A stretch of DNA of 64,000 nucleotides from Arthrobacter sp. ISL-30 (GTDB taxonomy: Bacteria; Actinomycetota; Actinomycetes; Actinomycetales; Micrococcaceae): positions 1 through 64,000 of the forward strand of contig NZ_JAGGPK010000039.1 in the NCBI RefSeq assembly GCF_018613855.1, in the 5' to 3' direction. Numbering within the stretch: position 1 is the first letter of the stretch; every line of letters begins with the position of its first letter. The notes under the pieces were generated by a model, which saw only the letters and a list, made by a program, of their open reading frames with translations, was not told where the DNA came from and did no database searches. The translations under genes were made by a program, and so were the position numbers. Positions 41,939 to 49,956 of this stretch are shown here, one piece after another.

Positions 41939-42754
41939 CTAATTTCCAGAGGTTCGGCCAGCGGCCAGCCGGGTGCTCATCCGATGCGCTTCCTCAAGGA
42001 GAAGCCTGCCTAGGAACTCCTGCCGCTCGGGCCTGAAACGCGGCTCGATGCCTGTGAGGGACAGCGCCCAGGCTGGCTTTCCCTCCTGGTTGAACACCGC
42101 CGCCCCCATCCCCCAACTGCCCTCCAGGACCAGGCCGGGATTCACGGAATAGCCGCGCAGCCGAGTCTCCTCCAGGTTGTGCCGTACGACGTCGGCAGTA
42201 TGGCCGACGGCAAACTCACCGGCATGGGCGGCCCAGCCTGACAGGAGGCTTTCCTGCTCGTCGGCAGGAAGGAAAGCCATGATGGCCATTCCTGCGGAAG
42301 CAACTCCCAGCGGAAAGCGCACACCCTCATGCAGCACGAACGACCTCACCGGAAAACTGCCTTCTTCCCTCAGGACGCACACAGTTTCATTGCCGCGCCG
42401 GATGGAGAAGAAGGCGCTCTCTCCGGTTTCCTCCGCAAGCCTCTGCAGGCTGGGCCGTGCAATATCCTCCATCGGAAAGCGCGCCGCGGCGACCGAGCCG
42501 AGGAGGAACACCTCGGGACCGAGCACCCATTTCCCCGTCGCGGAGTCGTGGTCCAACAGCCCTTCGGCCGCCAGGGATGCCAGGAGGCGATGCACCGTGG
42601 GCCTCGTCAATCCGGATTCCCGGACCAAGCCGGCGATCGACGTGCCTTCAGGTTTGCGGCCCACGAGCCGCAGCAGCTGCGCCACCCTGCCCACCACCTG
42701 GGCACCCTGGACAGCGTTTGGCTGGGCCTTTGCCGGAACTCCACGTTGTGCCAT
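41939..42754 (-). CDS. IclR-family transcriptional regulator
   Basis: A 271-residue regulator with an N-terminal winged helix (TSIAGLVRESGLTRPTVHRLLASLAAEGLL, about 40-70) and a C-terminal IclR effector domain (ETVCVLREEGSFPVRSF, GVASAGMAIMAFLP, GYSVNPGLVLEGSWGMGAAVFN). Divergent from scoA-scoB-thiolase with 191 bp between starts. Two matching 13-bp palindromes, one beside each gene, are probable operators. Effector unknown; IclR proteins in ketoacid pathways often respond to the pathway substrate. Confidence 0.92.
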   Translation of the reverse strand: MAQRGVPAKAQPNAVQGAQVVGRVAQLLRLVGRKPEGTSIAGLVRESGLTRPTVHRLLASLAAEGLLDHDSATGKWVLGPEVFLLGSVAAARFPMEDIARPSLQRLAEETGESAFFSIRRGNETVCVLREEGSFPVRSFVLHEGVRFPLGVASAGMAIMAFLPADEQESLLSGWAAHAGEFAVGHTADVVRHNLEETRLRGYSVNPGLVLEGSWGMGAAVFNQEGKPAWALSLTGIEPRFRPERQEFLGRLLLEEAHRMSTRLAAGRTSGN

Positions 42755-42786
42755 CTGCCACCCTTCACCTTCTCAAAGATAAATCA

Positions 42787-42799
42787 TCCACAATATGGA
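42787..42799. promoter_or_regulatory. IclR operator candidate 1
   Basis: TCCACAATATGGA, an inverted repeat, lies 33 bp upstream of the IclR start. It shares the form TCCACAAWRTGGA with the site at 42909. Confidence 0.6.
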
Positions 42800-42908
42800 C
42801 AATAAGCCCGCCGTCGTCCACACCCTGAGCAATCATGCTTTCTCGGCCATTGATGCCATTGACCGCCACTGGAGGGGAACCAGTAGGCTTCCATTTCAGC
42901 AGAAAAAG

Positions 42909-42921
42909 TCCACAAAGTGGA
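42909..42921. promoter_or_regulatory. IclR operator candidate 2
   Basis: TCCAC-AAA-GTGGA is a perfect inverted repeat 24 bp upstream of scoA, just before its AAGGAG ribosome site. Binding here would block the CoA-transferase operon. Confidence 0.6.
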
Positions 42922-42945
42922 TAGCCAACCCCATAAGGAGATCCG

Positions 42946-43662
42946 ATGGCCAAGCTCCGCGCCACCCCAGCCTCCGCGCTGCAGGACATCCTGCACGACG
43001 GCATGACCCTCGCAGTCGGAGGCTTCGGCCTCAGCGGCATTCCCGCTGACCTTATCGATGCCGTAAGGGATTCCGGGGTCAGGGACCTTACTGTCGTTTC
43101 GAACAACATGGGAGTAGACGGCAAGGGCCTCGGAGTCCTGATCGAGGCCGGCCAGGTCCGCAAGGTCGTCGCCTCCTATGTGGGCGAGAACAGGCTGTTC
43201 GCCGAGCAGTACCTTTCCGGGAGGCTCGAGGTCGAATTCACGCCGCAGGGGACGCTGGCCGAGCGCCTGCGGGCAGGCGGCGCGGGCATCCCCGCCTTCT
43301 ATACCCGGACCGGCGTCGGGGCAGTCGTGGCAGAAGGGAAGCCGCACGAGGAATTCGACGGAAAGCTGTACGTCCGCGAGCGCGGCATCGTGGCCGACGT
43401 CGCGCTTGTCCACGCCCACACGGCGGACACGGACGGCAACCTGAGCTACCGCTACACAGCGCGGAACTTCAATCCAGTGGTCGCGACGGCCGGCGCGGTC
43501 ACCATTGTCGAGGCCGAAGTCATCGTGGAGCCGGGAGTCCTGGACCCCAACCACGTCGTCACCCCAGGGGTTTACGTCCAACGGCTCGTGCAGGCCAGCA
43601 ACCGGGTGAAGGACATCGAACAGCGCACCGTGCGTCCGCGTCGCGAAGCCGTTTCGGCCTGA
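42946..43662 (+). CDS. scoA: 3-oxoacid CoA-transferase subunit A
   Basis: Alpha subunit (238 aa) of a class I CoA-transferase that moves CoA from succinyl-CoA to a 3-keto acid such as acetoacetate. GGFGLSGIPADLIDAV (glycine loop binding CoA), VSNNMGVDGKGLG, TPQGTLAERLRAGGAGIPAFYT and YRYTARNFNPVVATAG are standard SCOT/ScoA segments. AAGGAG precedes the ATG. First gene of the IclR-controlled operon, 40 bp before the B subunit. Confidence 0.93.
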   Translation: MAKLRATPASALQDILHDGMTLAVGGFGLSGIPADLIDAVRDSGVRDLTVVSNNMGVDGKGLGVLIEAGQVRKVVASYVGENRLFAEQYLSGRLEVEFTPQGTLAERLRAGGAGIPAFYTRTGVGAVVAEGKPHEEFDGKLYVRERGIVADVALVHAHTADTDGNLSYRYTARNFNPVVATAGAVTIVEAEVIVEPGVLDPNHVVTPGVYVQRLVQASNRVKDIEQRTVRPRREAVSA

Positions 43663-43702
43663 ATGATCGACTTCCTGATCCAACCTCCTGAGGAGAACAA
43701 CC

Positions 43703-44398
43703 ATGGCATGGACACGTGAGCAAATGGCCGCCATCGCGGCGGAAGAACTCAACGACGGCGACTACGTCAACCTCGGGATCGGCATTCCCACGCTCGTCGC
43801 CAACAACCTGCCCGAGGGCGTCCGGGTGGTGCTGCAGAGCGAGAACGGATTGCTGGGCATGGGTCCGTTTCCGTTCGAGGGCGAGGAAGACGCCGACCTA
43901 ATCAATGCGGGGAAGCAGACCGTCACGGTCCTGCCCGGCGGCAGCATCTTCGACTCCGCCACTTCATTCGGCATGATCCGCGGCGGCCACGTGAAGGTGG
44001 CCATCCTCGGTGCCATGCAGGTGGCCGGCAATGGCGACCTGGCCAACTGGACCATCCCAGGAAAGATGGTCAAGGGCATGGGCGGCGCCATGGACCTCGT
44101 CGCCGGCACACCCCGTGTGGTGGTCTTGACTGAACACGTCGCCAAGGACGGCACACCCAAGATCGTGACCGAATGCACCCTCCCCCTGACGGGGCAGGGC
44201 GTGGTGGATCGAATCATCAGCGACCTCGCAGTTTTTGACCTCTACAAAGACGACGGCGGCAACCAGGGTGACGGCGGCGATCACCACCCGCGGCTGGTCC
44301 TGACACGCCTGGCTCCCGGCGTGACAATGGAAGAAATCCGGGAGAAGACCCAGGCGAGCTTTGACATCCGGCTCGAAAAAGAAGGAGTGGCAGCATGA
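43703..44398 (+). CDS. scoB: 3-oxoacid CoA-transferase subunit B
   Basis: Beta subunit (231 aa) carrying the catalytic glutamate in the [12 protein letters not shown] motif (about residue 52). [18 protein letters not shown] and [23 protein letters not shown] are family signatures. A small His/Asp/Gly-rich insertion ([15 protein letters not shown]) near residue 185 is not usual. The stop overlaps the thiolase start (ATGA), which couples acyl activation to thiolysis. Confidence 0.94.
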   Translation: MAWTREQMAAIAAEELNDGDYVNLGIGIPTLVANNLPEGVRVVLQSENGLLGMGPFPFEGEEDADLINAGKQTVTVLPGGSIFDSATSFGMIRGGHVKVAILGAMQVAGNGDLANWTIPGKMVKGMGGAMDLVAGTPRVVVLTEHVAKDGTPKIVTECTLPLTGQGVVDRIISDLAVFDLYKDDGGNQGDGGDHHPRLVLTRLAPGVTMEEIREKTQASFDIRLEKEGVAA

Positions 44399-45603
44399 GC
44401 CTGCGCGAACAATTCAACAAGGACGTCCTGCTGACCGGCTGGGGACACAGCCGCTTTGGCAAACTCAACGAAGAAACACTGGAATCCCTGATCGTCCAAG
44501 TGGCCACCGAGGCCCTGGCCAATGCCGGCGTCGAACCCGGACAGATCGATGAAATCTACCTTGGCCAGTTCAATTCCGGCATGATGCCCCTTGCCTTCCC
44601 GTCGTCCCTGGCCCTGCAGGTCTCGCCCGAGCTGGCCAATGTTCCGGCCACGAGGGTGGAGAACGCGTGCGCGTCGGGTTCGGCGGCCTTCCAGCAGGGC
44701 GTCAAATCCCTCCTCGCCGGCACGGCCCGGAATGTGCTGGTTATTGGGGCGGAAAAGATGACGCACGCCAGCGCCGACGTCGTAGGAGCTGCCCTGCTGG
44801 GCGCCGACCATGACATGGCCGGCAAGGCCTCCAACACCGGCTTTACCGGGCTTTTTGCCGAGGTGGCAAAACACTACGAAAAGCGTTACGGTTCCAGCCT
44901 CCCCGGAGGCGGGAAACTCGGTGACGTCCTCGGAACCATCGCCGCCAAGAACCACCGCAACGGCGTTGACAACCCCTACGCGCAGCTTCGGAAGGACCTG
45001 GGCGAGGAGTTCTGCCGCACTGTGTCGGACAAGAATCCGATGGTGGCGGACCCGCTGCGCCGCACCGACTGCTCCCCCGTGTCCGACGGCGCTGCCGCCG
45101 TCGTGCTGTCCACCTCACCCGGGTCGGCCGCCTCCACAAGCCCGGTGCGACTGGCCGGTTTCGGCCACGCCAATGACTTCTTCCCTGCCGAGAGGCGGGA
45201 TCCGACGGCGTTCGCCGCCACCCGGGTGTCCTGGCAGCGCGCCCTAACGATGGCCGGCGTCGGAATCCAGGTCGTGGACTTCGCCGAAGTCCACGACTGC
45301 TTCACCATTGCCGAACTGCTGATGTACGAGGCGATGGGGCTGACGGAGCCGGGCCAGGGCGCCCGCGCCTTGGAGGAAGGCTGGGTCTTCAAGGACGGCA
45401 AGCTACCTGTCAACGTCTCCGGCGGGCTCAAGGCCAAGGGTCATCCTGTCGGCGCCACCGGCGTTTCCCAGCACGTTATTGCCGCCATGCAACTCTCGGG
45501 CACCGCCGGGGATATGCAACTGGCCAACCCGCGCACGGCCGCCGTGCAGAATATGGGCGGAGTGGGGATAGCCAACTACGTCAGCGTGTTGGAGGCCGTC
45601 TAG
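44395..45603 (+). CDS. Thiolase (SCP2-like acetyl-CoA acetyltransferase)
   Basis: A 402-residue thiolase-fold enzyme. The nucleophile Cys is in [14 protein letters not shown] (about residue 88) and the catalytic His in [11 protein letters not shown] near residue 350. [18 protein letters not shown] places it in the SCP2-like subgroup rather than AtoB/PcaF. The second, C-terminal catalytic Cys of classical thiolases is absent from the final [13 protein letters not shown] stretch, as in this subgroup. Coupled to scoB, it probably cleaves the 3-ketoacyl-CoA made by ScoAB. If the substrate is acetoacetate, this closes leucine and ketone-body breakdown. Confidence 0.88.
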   Translation: MSLREQFNKDVLLTGWGHSRFGKLNEETLESLIVQVATEALANAGVEPGQIDEIYLGQFNSGMMPLAFPSSLALQVSPELANVPATRVENACASGSAAFQQGVKSLLAGTARNVLVIGAEKMTHASADVVGAALLGADHDMAGKASNTGFTGLFAEVAKHYEKRYGSSLPGGGKLGDVLGTIAAKNHRNGVDNPYAQLRKDLGEEFCRTVSDKNPMVADPLRRTDCSPVSDGAAAVVLSTSPGSAASTSPVRLAGFGHANDFFPAERRDPTAFAATRVSWQRALTMAGVGIQVVDFAEVHDCFTIAELLMYEAMGLTEPGQGARALEEGWVFKDGKLPVNVSGGLKAKGHPVGATGVSQHVIAAMQLSGTAGDMQLANPRTAAVQNMGGVGIANYVSVLEAV

Positions 45604-45610
45604 GGAGCCC

Positions 45611-45709
45611 CGCTGGAACTCCCCGCTTTTGAGGCCCGACGACGGCCGCGCCCGCATTGTGGCGCGGGTCGCCGTCGAGGATTCCCGTCAAAGGTGGGGA
45701 GTTCCAGCG
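45611..45709. repeat. REP/MITE-like palindromic element, copy B
   Basis: A 99-bp element starting eight bases after the thiolase stop. The left end CGCTGGAACTCCCC and right end GGGGAGTTCCAGCG are exact inverted repeats, extended to ~24 bp with a few mismatches; a GC-rich inner hairpin (CCGCGCCCGCATTGTGGCGCGG) lies inside. The ends match copy A at 27188-27287. Confidence 0.88.
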
Positions 45710-45735
45710 CCCTAGGAGTAAGCGCCCTAGGGGTA
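45706..45735. repeat. 15-bp tandem repeat near the ankyrin gene stop
   Basis: AGCGCCCTAGGAGTA (45706-45720) and AGCGCCCTAGGGGTA (45721-45735). On the minus strand each copy carries CCTAGGGCGCT, resembling the CTAGGCGGCT that contains the stop of the ankyrin gene at 45749. Confidence 0.8.
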
Positions 45736-45748
45736 GGTGTCCAGCCGC

Positions 45749-46516
45749 CTAGCCCCGGCTTCGGATCAAAGAAGCAATCTCCGCATAACCCAGCCGCTCG
45801 GCATTCTGCAGGGCAGTGCGTCCTTGGGCGTCGCGGATATTCGGATCGGCCCCCGCTTCCAGGAGGAGCCTGACCACTTCCTGCTGCCTGGGACCACCGT
45901 TGTTCAGCAGGATGGCCTCCTGGATGGCCGTCCAGCCCAGGTTGTTGACATGGTTGACGGGGACGCCGGCGGCTATGAGGATCCGCACGGTTTCCACGTG
46001 GCCGTGTTCGCTGGCAGGGATGAGCGCCGTCCCTCCGAAGCGATTCGTGCTCCTGACGTCCGCGCCATTGGCGAGGGTCAGCTGCAGGACCTCGTTGAAG
46101 CCCTCCGCCCCGGCATAGAGGAATGCCGAGTCCTGGATAGCGTCCTTGGCATTGACGTTCCCGCCCGCCGCGATCAACTCAGCCACGCGTTTCGGATCGT
46201 TGGCCTTGGCAGCGCGGATGAGTTCGGCGTCCAGTTGCATCTGGGCTTCCTGGCTGAGGGCCGGTTTGCTGGACTGGGCGCCGGTTGGCGACGCGGGTGC
46301 TGAGGTTGTTGAGGTCACCGTCGGCGGCGGGCTTCCCGACGCAGGGCTTCCCGACGCCGGGCTCCCGGGCGGCGGGCTTCCGGGCGGCGATTCCGCCGCC
46401 CGGCCACCAACGCAGCCCGAAACCGCCAGGGCAAGCGCTATCAGCAGCGCCGAAGCCGCAGCGCCTCGCCGTGGCAGTCGACGTCGCCGTTGCCGTTGCC
46501 GTCCACCACGCATCAC
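45749..46516 (-). CDS. Ankyrin-repeat lipoprotein
   Basis: A 255-residue exported lipoprotein: highly basic start, hydrophobic core, lipobox LAVSGC (Cys about 35), then a repetitive Gly/Ser/Pro linker (SPPGSPPPGSPASGSP, about 42-65). Four to five ankyrin repeats follow to the C-terminus (AELIAAGGNVNAKD, TLANGADVRSTNRFGGTAL, ILIAAGVPVNHVNNLGWTAI, LLEAGADPNIRDAQGRTAL). Anchored outside the membrane, it probably binds another protein; the partner is unknown. Adjacent and same-strand to the HbpS-like gene, 36 bp downstream of it, so possibly co-transcribed. Confidence 0.9.
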   Translation of the reverse strand: MMRGGRQRQRRRRLPRRGAAASALLIALALAVSGCVGGRAAESPPGSPPPGSPASGSPASGSPPPTVTSTTSAPASPTGAQSSKPALSQEAQMQLDAELIRAAKANDPKRVAELIAAGGNVNAKDAIQDSAFLYAGAEGFNEVLQLTLANGADVRSTNRFGGTALIPASEHGHVETVRILIAAGVPVNHVNNLGWTAIQEAILLNNGGPRQQEVVRLLLEAGADPNIRDAQGRTALQNAERLGYAEIASLIRSRG

Positions 46517-46552
46517 AAATCCGAGCCTACGCCGACGCCCGTAGACCTCAAG

Positions 46553-47116
46553 TTACTTCGCCAGTCCGGCGATGGCCTCGGCACCTGCCGTGGCGCAGGC
46601 CTCGTCGAGCATCCCATCAGGGGCACCCCCGACGCCGATACCGGCCACAGAGACGCCGTTGACCTTCAGCGGAACACCGCCGGCCAGGAAAAGGGTTCCC
46701 GGAAGGTCGTCGATGCCCGGGCCGTTCCCGGTGACGCGCTTCGCAAGTTCGCTGGTGGGAGCCCCGAAGGCGGCGGCCGTGTAAGCCTTCTGCTTGGCCG
46801 CTTCAATGGTGTGAGCGGCTGCGTTGTCGCCGCGCAACAGCGCCTGGACGGTGCCGAAGCGGTCGACGAGCGCCACGGTGACGAACGGCAACTTGTCCGA
46901 CTGGCACTTGGCCAGGGCGGCGTTCACCGCATTGCTCGAGGCGCCGGCCGTGACCCGGTTCTGCGCAACCACGCTCTCGGGTGCCGGAGCCGCATCATTC
47001 ATGCGGGAAACGGCAGGTGCGGCAGGGGTTACAGCATTGGCGACGGCGGTTACGCCTCCGGTCAGCACCAGTGCACCGACAGCGGCGGCGGCGAACATCT
47101 TGCTGGACTTCTTCAC
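46553..47116 (-). CDS. HbpS/GlcG-family secreted heme-binding protein
   Basis: A 187-residue exported protein with a signal peptide (KKSSKMFAAAAVGALVLTGG) and one DUF336/GlcG-HbpS domain (VNAALAKCQSDKLPFVTVALVDRFG, AHTIEAAKQKAYTAAAFG, LFLAGGVPLKVNGVSVAGIGVGG). Start GTG 47116 has GAAGGAG six bases upstream. In Streptomyces reticuli HbpS is the extracellular heme/redox-sensing partner of the SenS-SenR two-component system. Here it is divergent from a kinase-regulator pair of the right type, which supports the same role. It lacks an obvious lipobox, so it is soluble outside. Confidence 0.88.
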   Translation of the reverse strand: MKKSSKMFAAAAVGALVLTGGVTAVANAVTPAAPAVSRMNDAAPAPESVVAQNRVTAGASSNAVNAALAKCQSDKLPFVTVALVDRFGTVQALLRGDNAAAHTIEAAKQKAYTAAAFGAPTSELAKRVTGNGPGIDDLPGTLFLAGGVPLKVNGVSVAGIGVGGAPDGMLDEACATAGAEAIAGLAK

Positions 47117-47303
47117 GTTTACTCCTTCTGGTTCCATGACGGGTACAAATCCATGGTTCCGTGGGAGCGGAAGGAGGGCATCGGCCTGCCGGTTGGGGTG
47201 ACCTCATGCTTTTCGCCAGGCGTATCAGCCAAAAGGCTGAGGGCACTGCCGGGCTTCCGGCGCCTAGCATTGTGGAGAAGACCATCACAGCAACGGGAGC
47301 CAC

Positions 47304-48482
47304 ATGCCCGCAACCACCACAGGCAGAATCGACACAGGCCGAATCGACGCCGCAGTCCACCTGGGCTTTGCTGTGCTCATGGTGGCTTCCGGAGTCCGCT
47401 ATGTCCTGCGCCATAGTCCGGAGGACAACCTTTGGGTGCTGGCCCTCGCCGTCGCGGTCTGCGCGCTGTACGCGGTGATCGCCGTGCTTGCGCAGCGCAG
47501 GAAGCCCTGGGTTCCGTGGATGTTCGCGCTCGTGGCCCTGTGGGCGGTCCTGGTGATCGTCGCGCCAAGCTTCGCCTGGGGTTCGCTGGCCGTGTTCTTC
47601 CTCTGCCGCACCGCGTTCGACGGCTGGGTGGCGTATGTGGCGGGAGGAACGACGGCGGCTGCCACCGCCGTCGGGCTCTTCCGGCTCAGCGGCGGCACGG
47701 ATATCGCCATGCTGCTGGGGCCCCTGGCCGCCGGTGTACTCCTGACCCTGGTCTATGACCGGATTGAGAACGACGCGTTGGTGCAGCGCCAACTTCACGA
47801 GGAAGTGGCGGAAGCACAGCAACGGCTGGCCGCCAGCGAAAGGGCTGCCGGAGTGGCGGCCGAACGCGAGCGCGTTTCCCGCGAAATCCACGACACCGTG
47901 ACCCAGGGCCTTGCCAGTGGAGTCCTGCTGCTTGAGGCGGCCCATCGCTCCTGGCCCGAGCCCTCTGCGCGCGCCGACGTCGGCCGTGCCACCGCGCTCC
48001 TGCGCGAGAATCTGTCCGATACTCGTAGCCTGGTCCACGAGCTGTCCACGCCCTCGATGGATCATGCACCGCTCCCCCAGGCCTTGCTGGAAGCGGCCTC
48101 CCGTTACCTTCCGGGGGTCCGGCTGCAGGTCACCGGCGGGCCTCGGGAACTACCGCCGGATGTTCGGCATGCCCTCCTCCGCGTGGTCCAGAGTGCCGCC
48201 GCCAACATCAAGTTCCACGCCCGGGCAGAGAACGCGAGTGTCACTCTCGGTTACCTTCCGGGTGCAGTCACCCTGGACGTTTTCGACGACGGTATCGGCT
48301 TCGACCCCTCAACCGCACCTTCACCCTCGAAAGCCGGAGGCTACGGCCTGCGCGCTATGCGACAACGGGTGGAGCAGCTGGGAGGAGTATTCTCCGTTGA
48401 AAGCGCGCCGGGCGAAGGCACCGTGGTGGCTGCCTGGCTGCCCACTAATGAACGAGACGGTGAAGCAGGGGAATCCTTATGA
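47304..48482 (+). CDS. senS: Sensor histidine kinase (SenS-like, NarL-type partner)
   Basis: A 392-residue membrane kinase with about five hydrophobic segments in the first 150 residues, a coiled linker, a HisKA_3 dimerisation domain with phospho-acceptor His196 (VSREIHDTVTQGL), and a HATPase_c domain (RVVQSAAANIKFHARAE, DDGIGFD, YGLRAMRQRVEQLGG, EGTVVAAWLP). The N-box Asn is replaced by an AANIKFHA form, seen in related kinases. It is divergent from the HbpS-like gene and overlaps the regulator gene by ATGA. SenS by context, not by proven orthology. Confidence 0.88.
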   Translation: MPATTTGRIDTGRIDAAVHLGFAVLMVASGVRYVLRHSPEDNLWVLALAVAVCALYAVIAVLAQRRKPWVPWMFALVALWAVLVIVAPSFAWGSLAVFFLCRTAFDGWVAYVAGGTTAAATAVGLFRLSGGTDIAMLLGPLAAGVLLTLVYDRIENDALVQRQLHEEVAEAQQRLAASERAAGVAAERERVSREIHDTVTQGLASGVLLLEAAHRSWPEPSARADVGRATALLRENLSDTRSLVHELSTPSMDHAPLPQALLEAASRYLPGVRLQVTGGPRELPPDVRHALLRVVQSAAANIKFHARAENASVTLGYLPGAVTLDVFDDGIGFDPSTAPSPSKAGGYGLRAMRQRVEQLGGVFSVESAPGEGTVVAAWLPTNERDGEAGESL

Positions 48483-49105
48483 AGACCATCAGCGTGGTCC
48501 TTGTGGATGACCACCTCGTGGTCCGCAGCGGGCTCAGGGCGCTGCTCGGCACCCAGGCGGATATTGCCGTCGTTGCGGAGGCATCGACAGGTGAGGAGGG
48601 CCTCGCGGCTGCCGCGGAGCATACTCCCGATGTGGTCATGATGGACCTGGCCATGGGGCCGGGGCTGGACGGAATCGAGGCAATCAGGAAACTCCGGCAG
48701 GCCAACCCTCGGCAGGCCGTCCTGGTATTCACCACTTACGACTCCGACGCCGACATCGTCAGGGCCGTAGACGCCGGGGCAATGGGTTATCTGTTGAAGG
48801 ACGCGGCCCCGGAGGAAATCTTCTCGGCCATCAGGGGCGCTGTGGAGGGCCGAAGCGTAATGAGCGCACCGGTGGCCTCCAGGCTCTTCCAGCAGATGCG
48901 CAACCCCGAGGAGATCCTGACGCCGCGGGAGGCCGAACTGCTCAGCCTCCTGACGCAGGGCCTGAGCAACCGTGAGCTGGGCAGGCGATTGTTCATCTCC
49001 GAGGCCACCGTCAAGACGCATCTGGCCCACATCTACGCCAAGCTGGGCGTCGAAACGCGTGCGGCGGCCATAGCCACAGCCATCCGTCGCGAGGGGATGC
49101 GCTGA
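48479..49105 (+). CDS. senR: NarL/LuxR-family response regulator (SenR-like)
   Basis: A 208-residue regulator: receiver domain (VVLVDDHLVVRSGLRALL, phospho-accepting Asp56 in VVMMDLAM, Thr84 and Lys of LLKDAAPEE) and a C-terminal LuxR helix-turn-helix (LTPREAELLSLLTQGLSNRELGRRLFISEATVKTHLAHIYAKL). The kinase overlap by ATGA makes them a fixed pair. Target genes are unknown; in Streptomyces SenR controls catalase-peroxidase and HbpS genes, and the divergent HbpS-like gene here is the obvious candidate. Confidence 0.9.
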   Translation: MKTISVVLVDDHLVVRSGLRALLGTQADIAVVAEASTGEEGLAAAAEHTPDVVMMDLAMGPGLDGIEAIRKLRQANPRQAVLVFTTYDSDADIVRAVDAGAMGYLLKDAAPEEIFSAIRGAVEGRSVMSAPVASRLFQQMRNPEEILTPREAELLSLLTQGLSNRELGRRLFISEATVKTHLAHIYAKLGVETRAAAIATAIRREGMR

Positions 49106-49125
49106 CGCCCAAGTTCGGTAAGTTA

Positions 49126-49938
49126 GTGGCTGTGAAGATAGCTACCTGGAATGTGAACTCGCTGCGTGCCCGTGCCGACCGTGTTGAGGCCTGGCTACAG
49201 CGCAGCGACTGTGATGTGCTCGCCATCCAGGAGACCAAGTGCACCGACGACAACTTCCCGTGGGAACTCTTCGAACGGATGGGCTACGAAGTGGCGCACT
49301 TCGGCGTGAACCAGTGGAACGGGGTGGCGATCGTGTCGCGGGTCGGACTCGACGACGTCGAACGCACCTTCCTGCAGCAGCCGCCGTATGGCAAGGATGG
49401 CAAGGACCCGGTGCAGGAAGCACGGGCCATGGCCGCTACCTGTGGAGGGGTGAGGGTGTGGAGCCTTTACGTTCCGAATGGCCGTTCCCTGAACGATGAA
49501 CACATGCCTTACAAACTGCAGTGGCTGGACATCCTGAAGAGCGAGGCCGCCAAGTGGCTCACCATCGACCCGGAGGCACAGATCGCCCTCACGGGTGACT
49601 GGAACATTGCCCCGCGGGACGAGGACGTCTGGGACATAGACTACTTCCGCAACGCGGAGCTGACCCACGTCAGCGAGCCGGAGCGCGAAGCCTTCAGGGC
49701 GTTCGAAACCGTTGGCTACACGGACGTTGTCCGCCCCTTTGCTCCGGGTCCCGGCGTTTACACCTACTGGGACTACACACAGCTTCGCTTTCCTAAGAAG
49801 GAGGGCATGCGGATCGATTTCATCCTTACCTCCCCTGCTTTGGCCTCCCGTGCGACCGGGGCCATGATCGACCGTGAGGAACGCAAGGGCAAGGGCGCTT
49901 CGGACCATGCTCCCGTCATCGTGGAGTTCGCAGACTGA
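49126..49938 (+). CDS. xthA: Exodeoxyribonuclease III / AP endonuclease
   Basis: DNA-repair nuclease of base-excision repair, 270 aa. ATWNVNSLRAR (Asn), IQETKCTDDNFP (Glu metal ligand), WSLYVPNGR (Tyr), LTGDWNIAP (Asp/Asn pair) and the C-terminal SDHAPVIVEF (His) complete the active site. The start is GTG 49126, or GTG 49132 (MKIATWNVN-type start), which is equally plausible. Just downstream of senR; a link to oxidative damage is conceivable but not shown. Confidence 0.94.
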   Translation: MAVKIATWNVNSLRARADRVEAWLQRSDCDVLAIQETKCTDDNFPWELFERMGYEVAHFGVNQWNGVAIVSRVGLDDVERTFLQQPPYGKDGKDPVQEARAMAATCGGVRVWSLYVPNGRSLNDEHMPYKLQWLDILKSEAAKWLTIDPEAQIALTGDWNIAPRDEDVWDIDYFRNAELTHVSEPEREAFRAFETVGYTDVVRPFAPGPGVYTYWDYTQLRFPKKEGMRIDFILTSPALASRATGAMIDREERKGKGASDHAPVIVEFAD

Positions 49939-49956
49939 GGAAGGGGTTGGTCGTCA

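Noticed and set aside
42946..45603. Beta-ketoadipate pathway (PcaIJ-PcaF) for the IclR-controlled operon
   Set aside because: The transferase segments look like ScoAB (acetoacetate type), the thiolase is SCP2-like and no pcaGHBDC genes are in the window.
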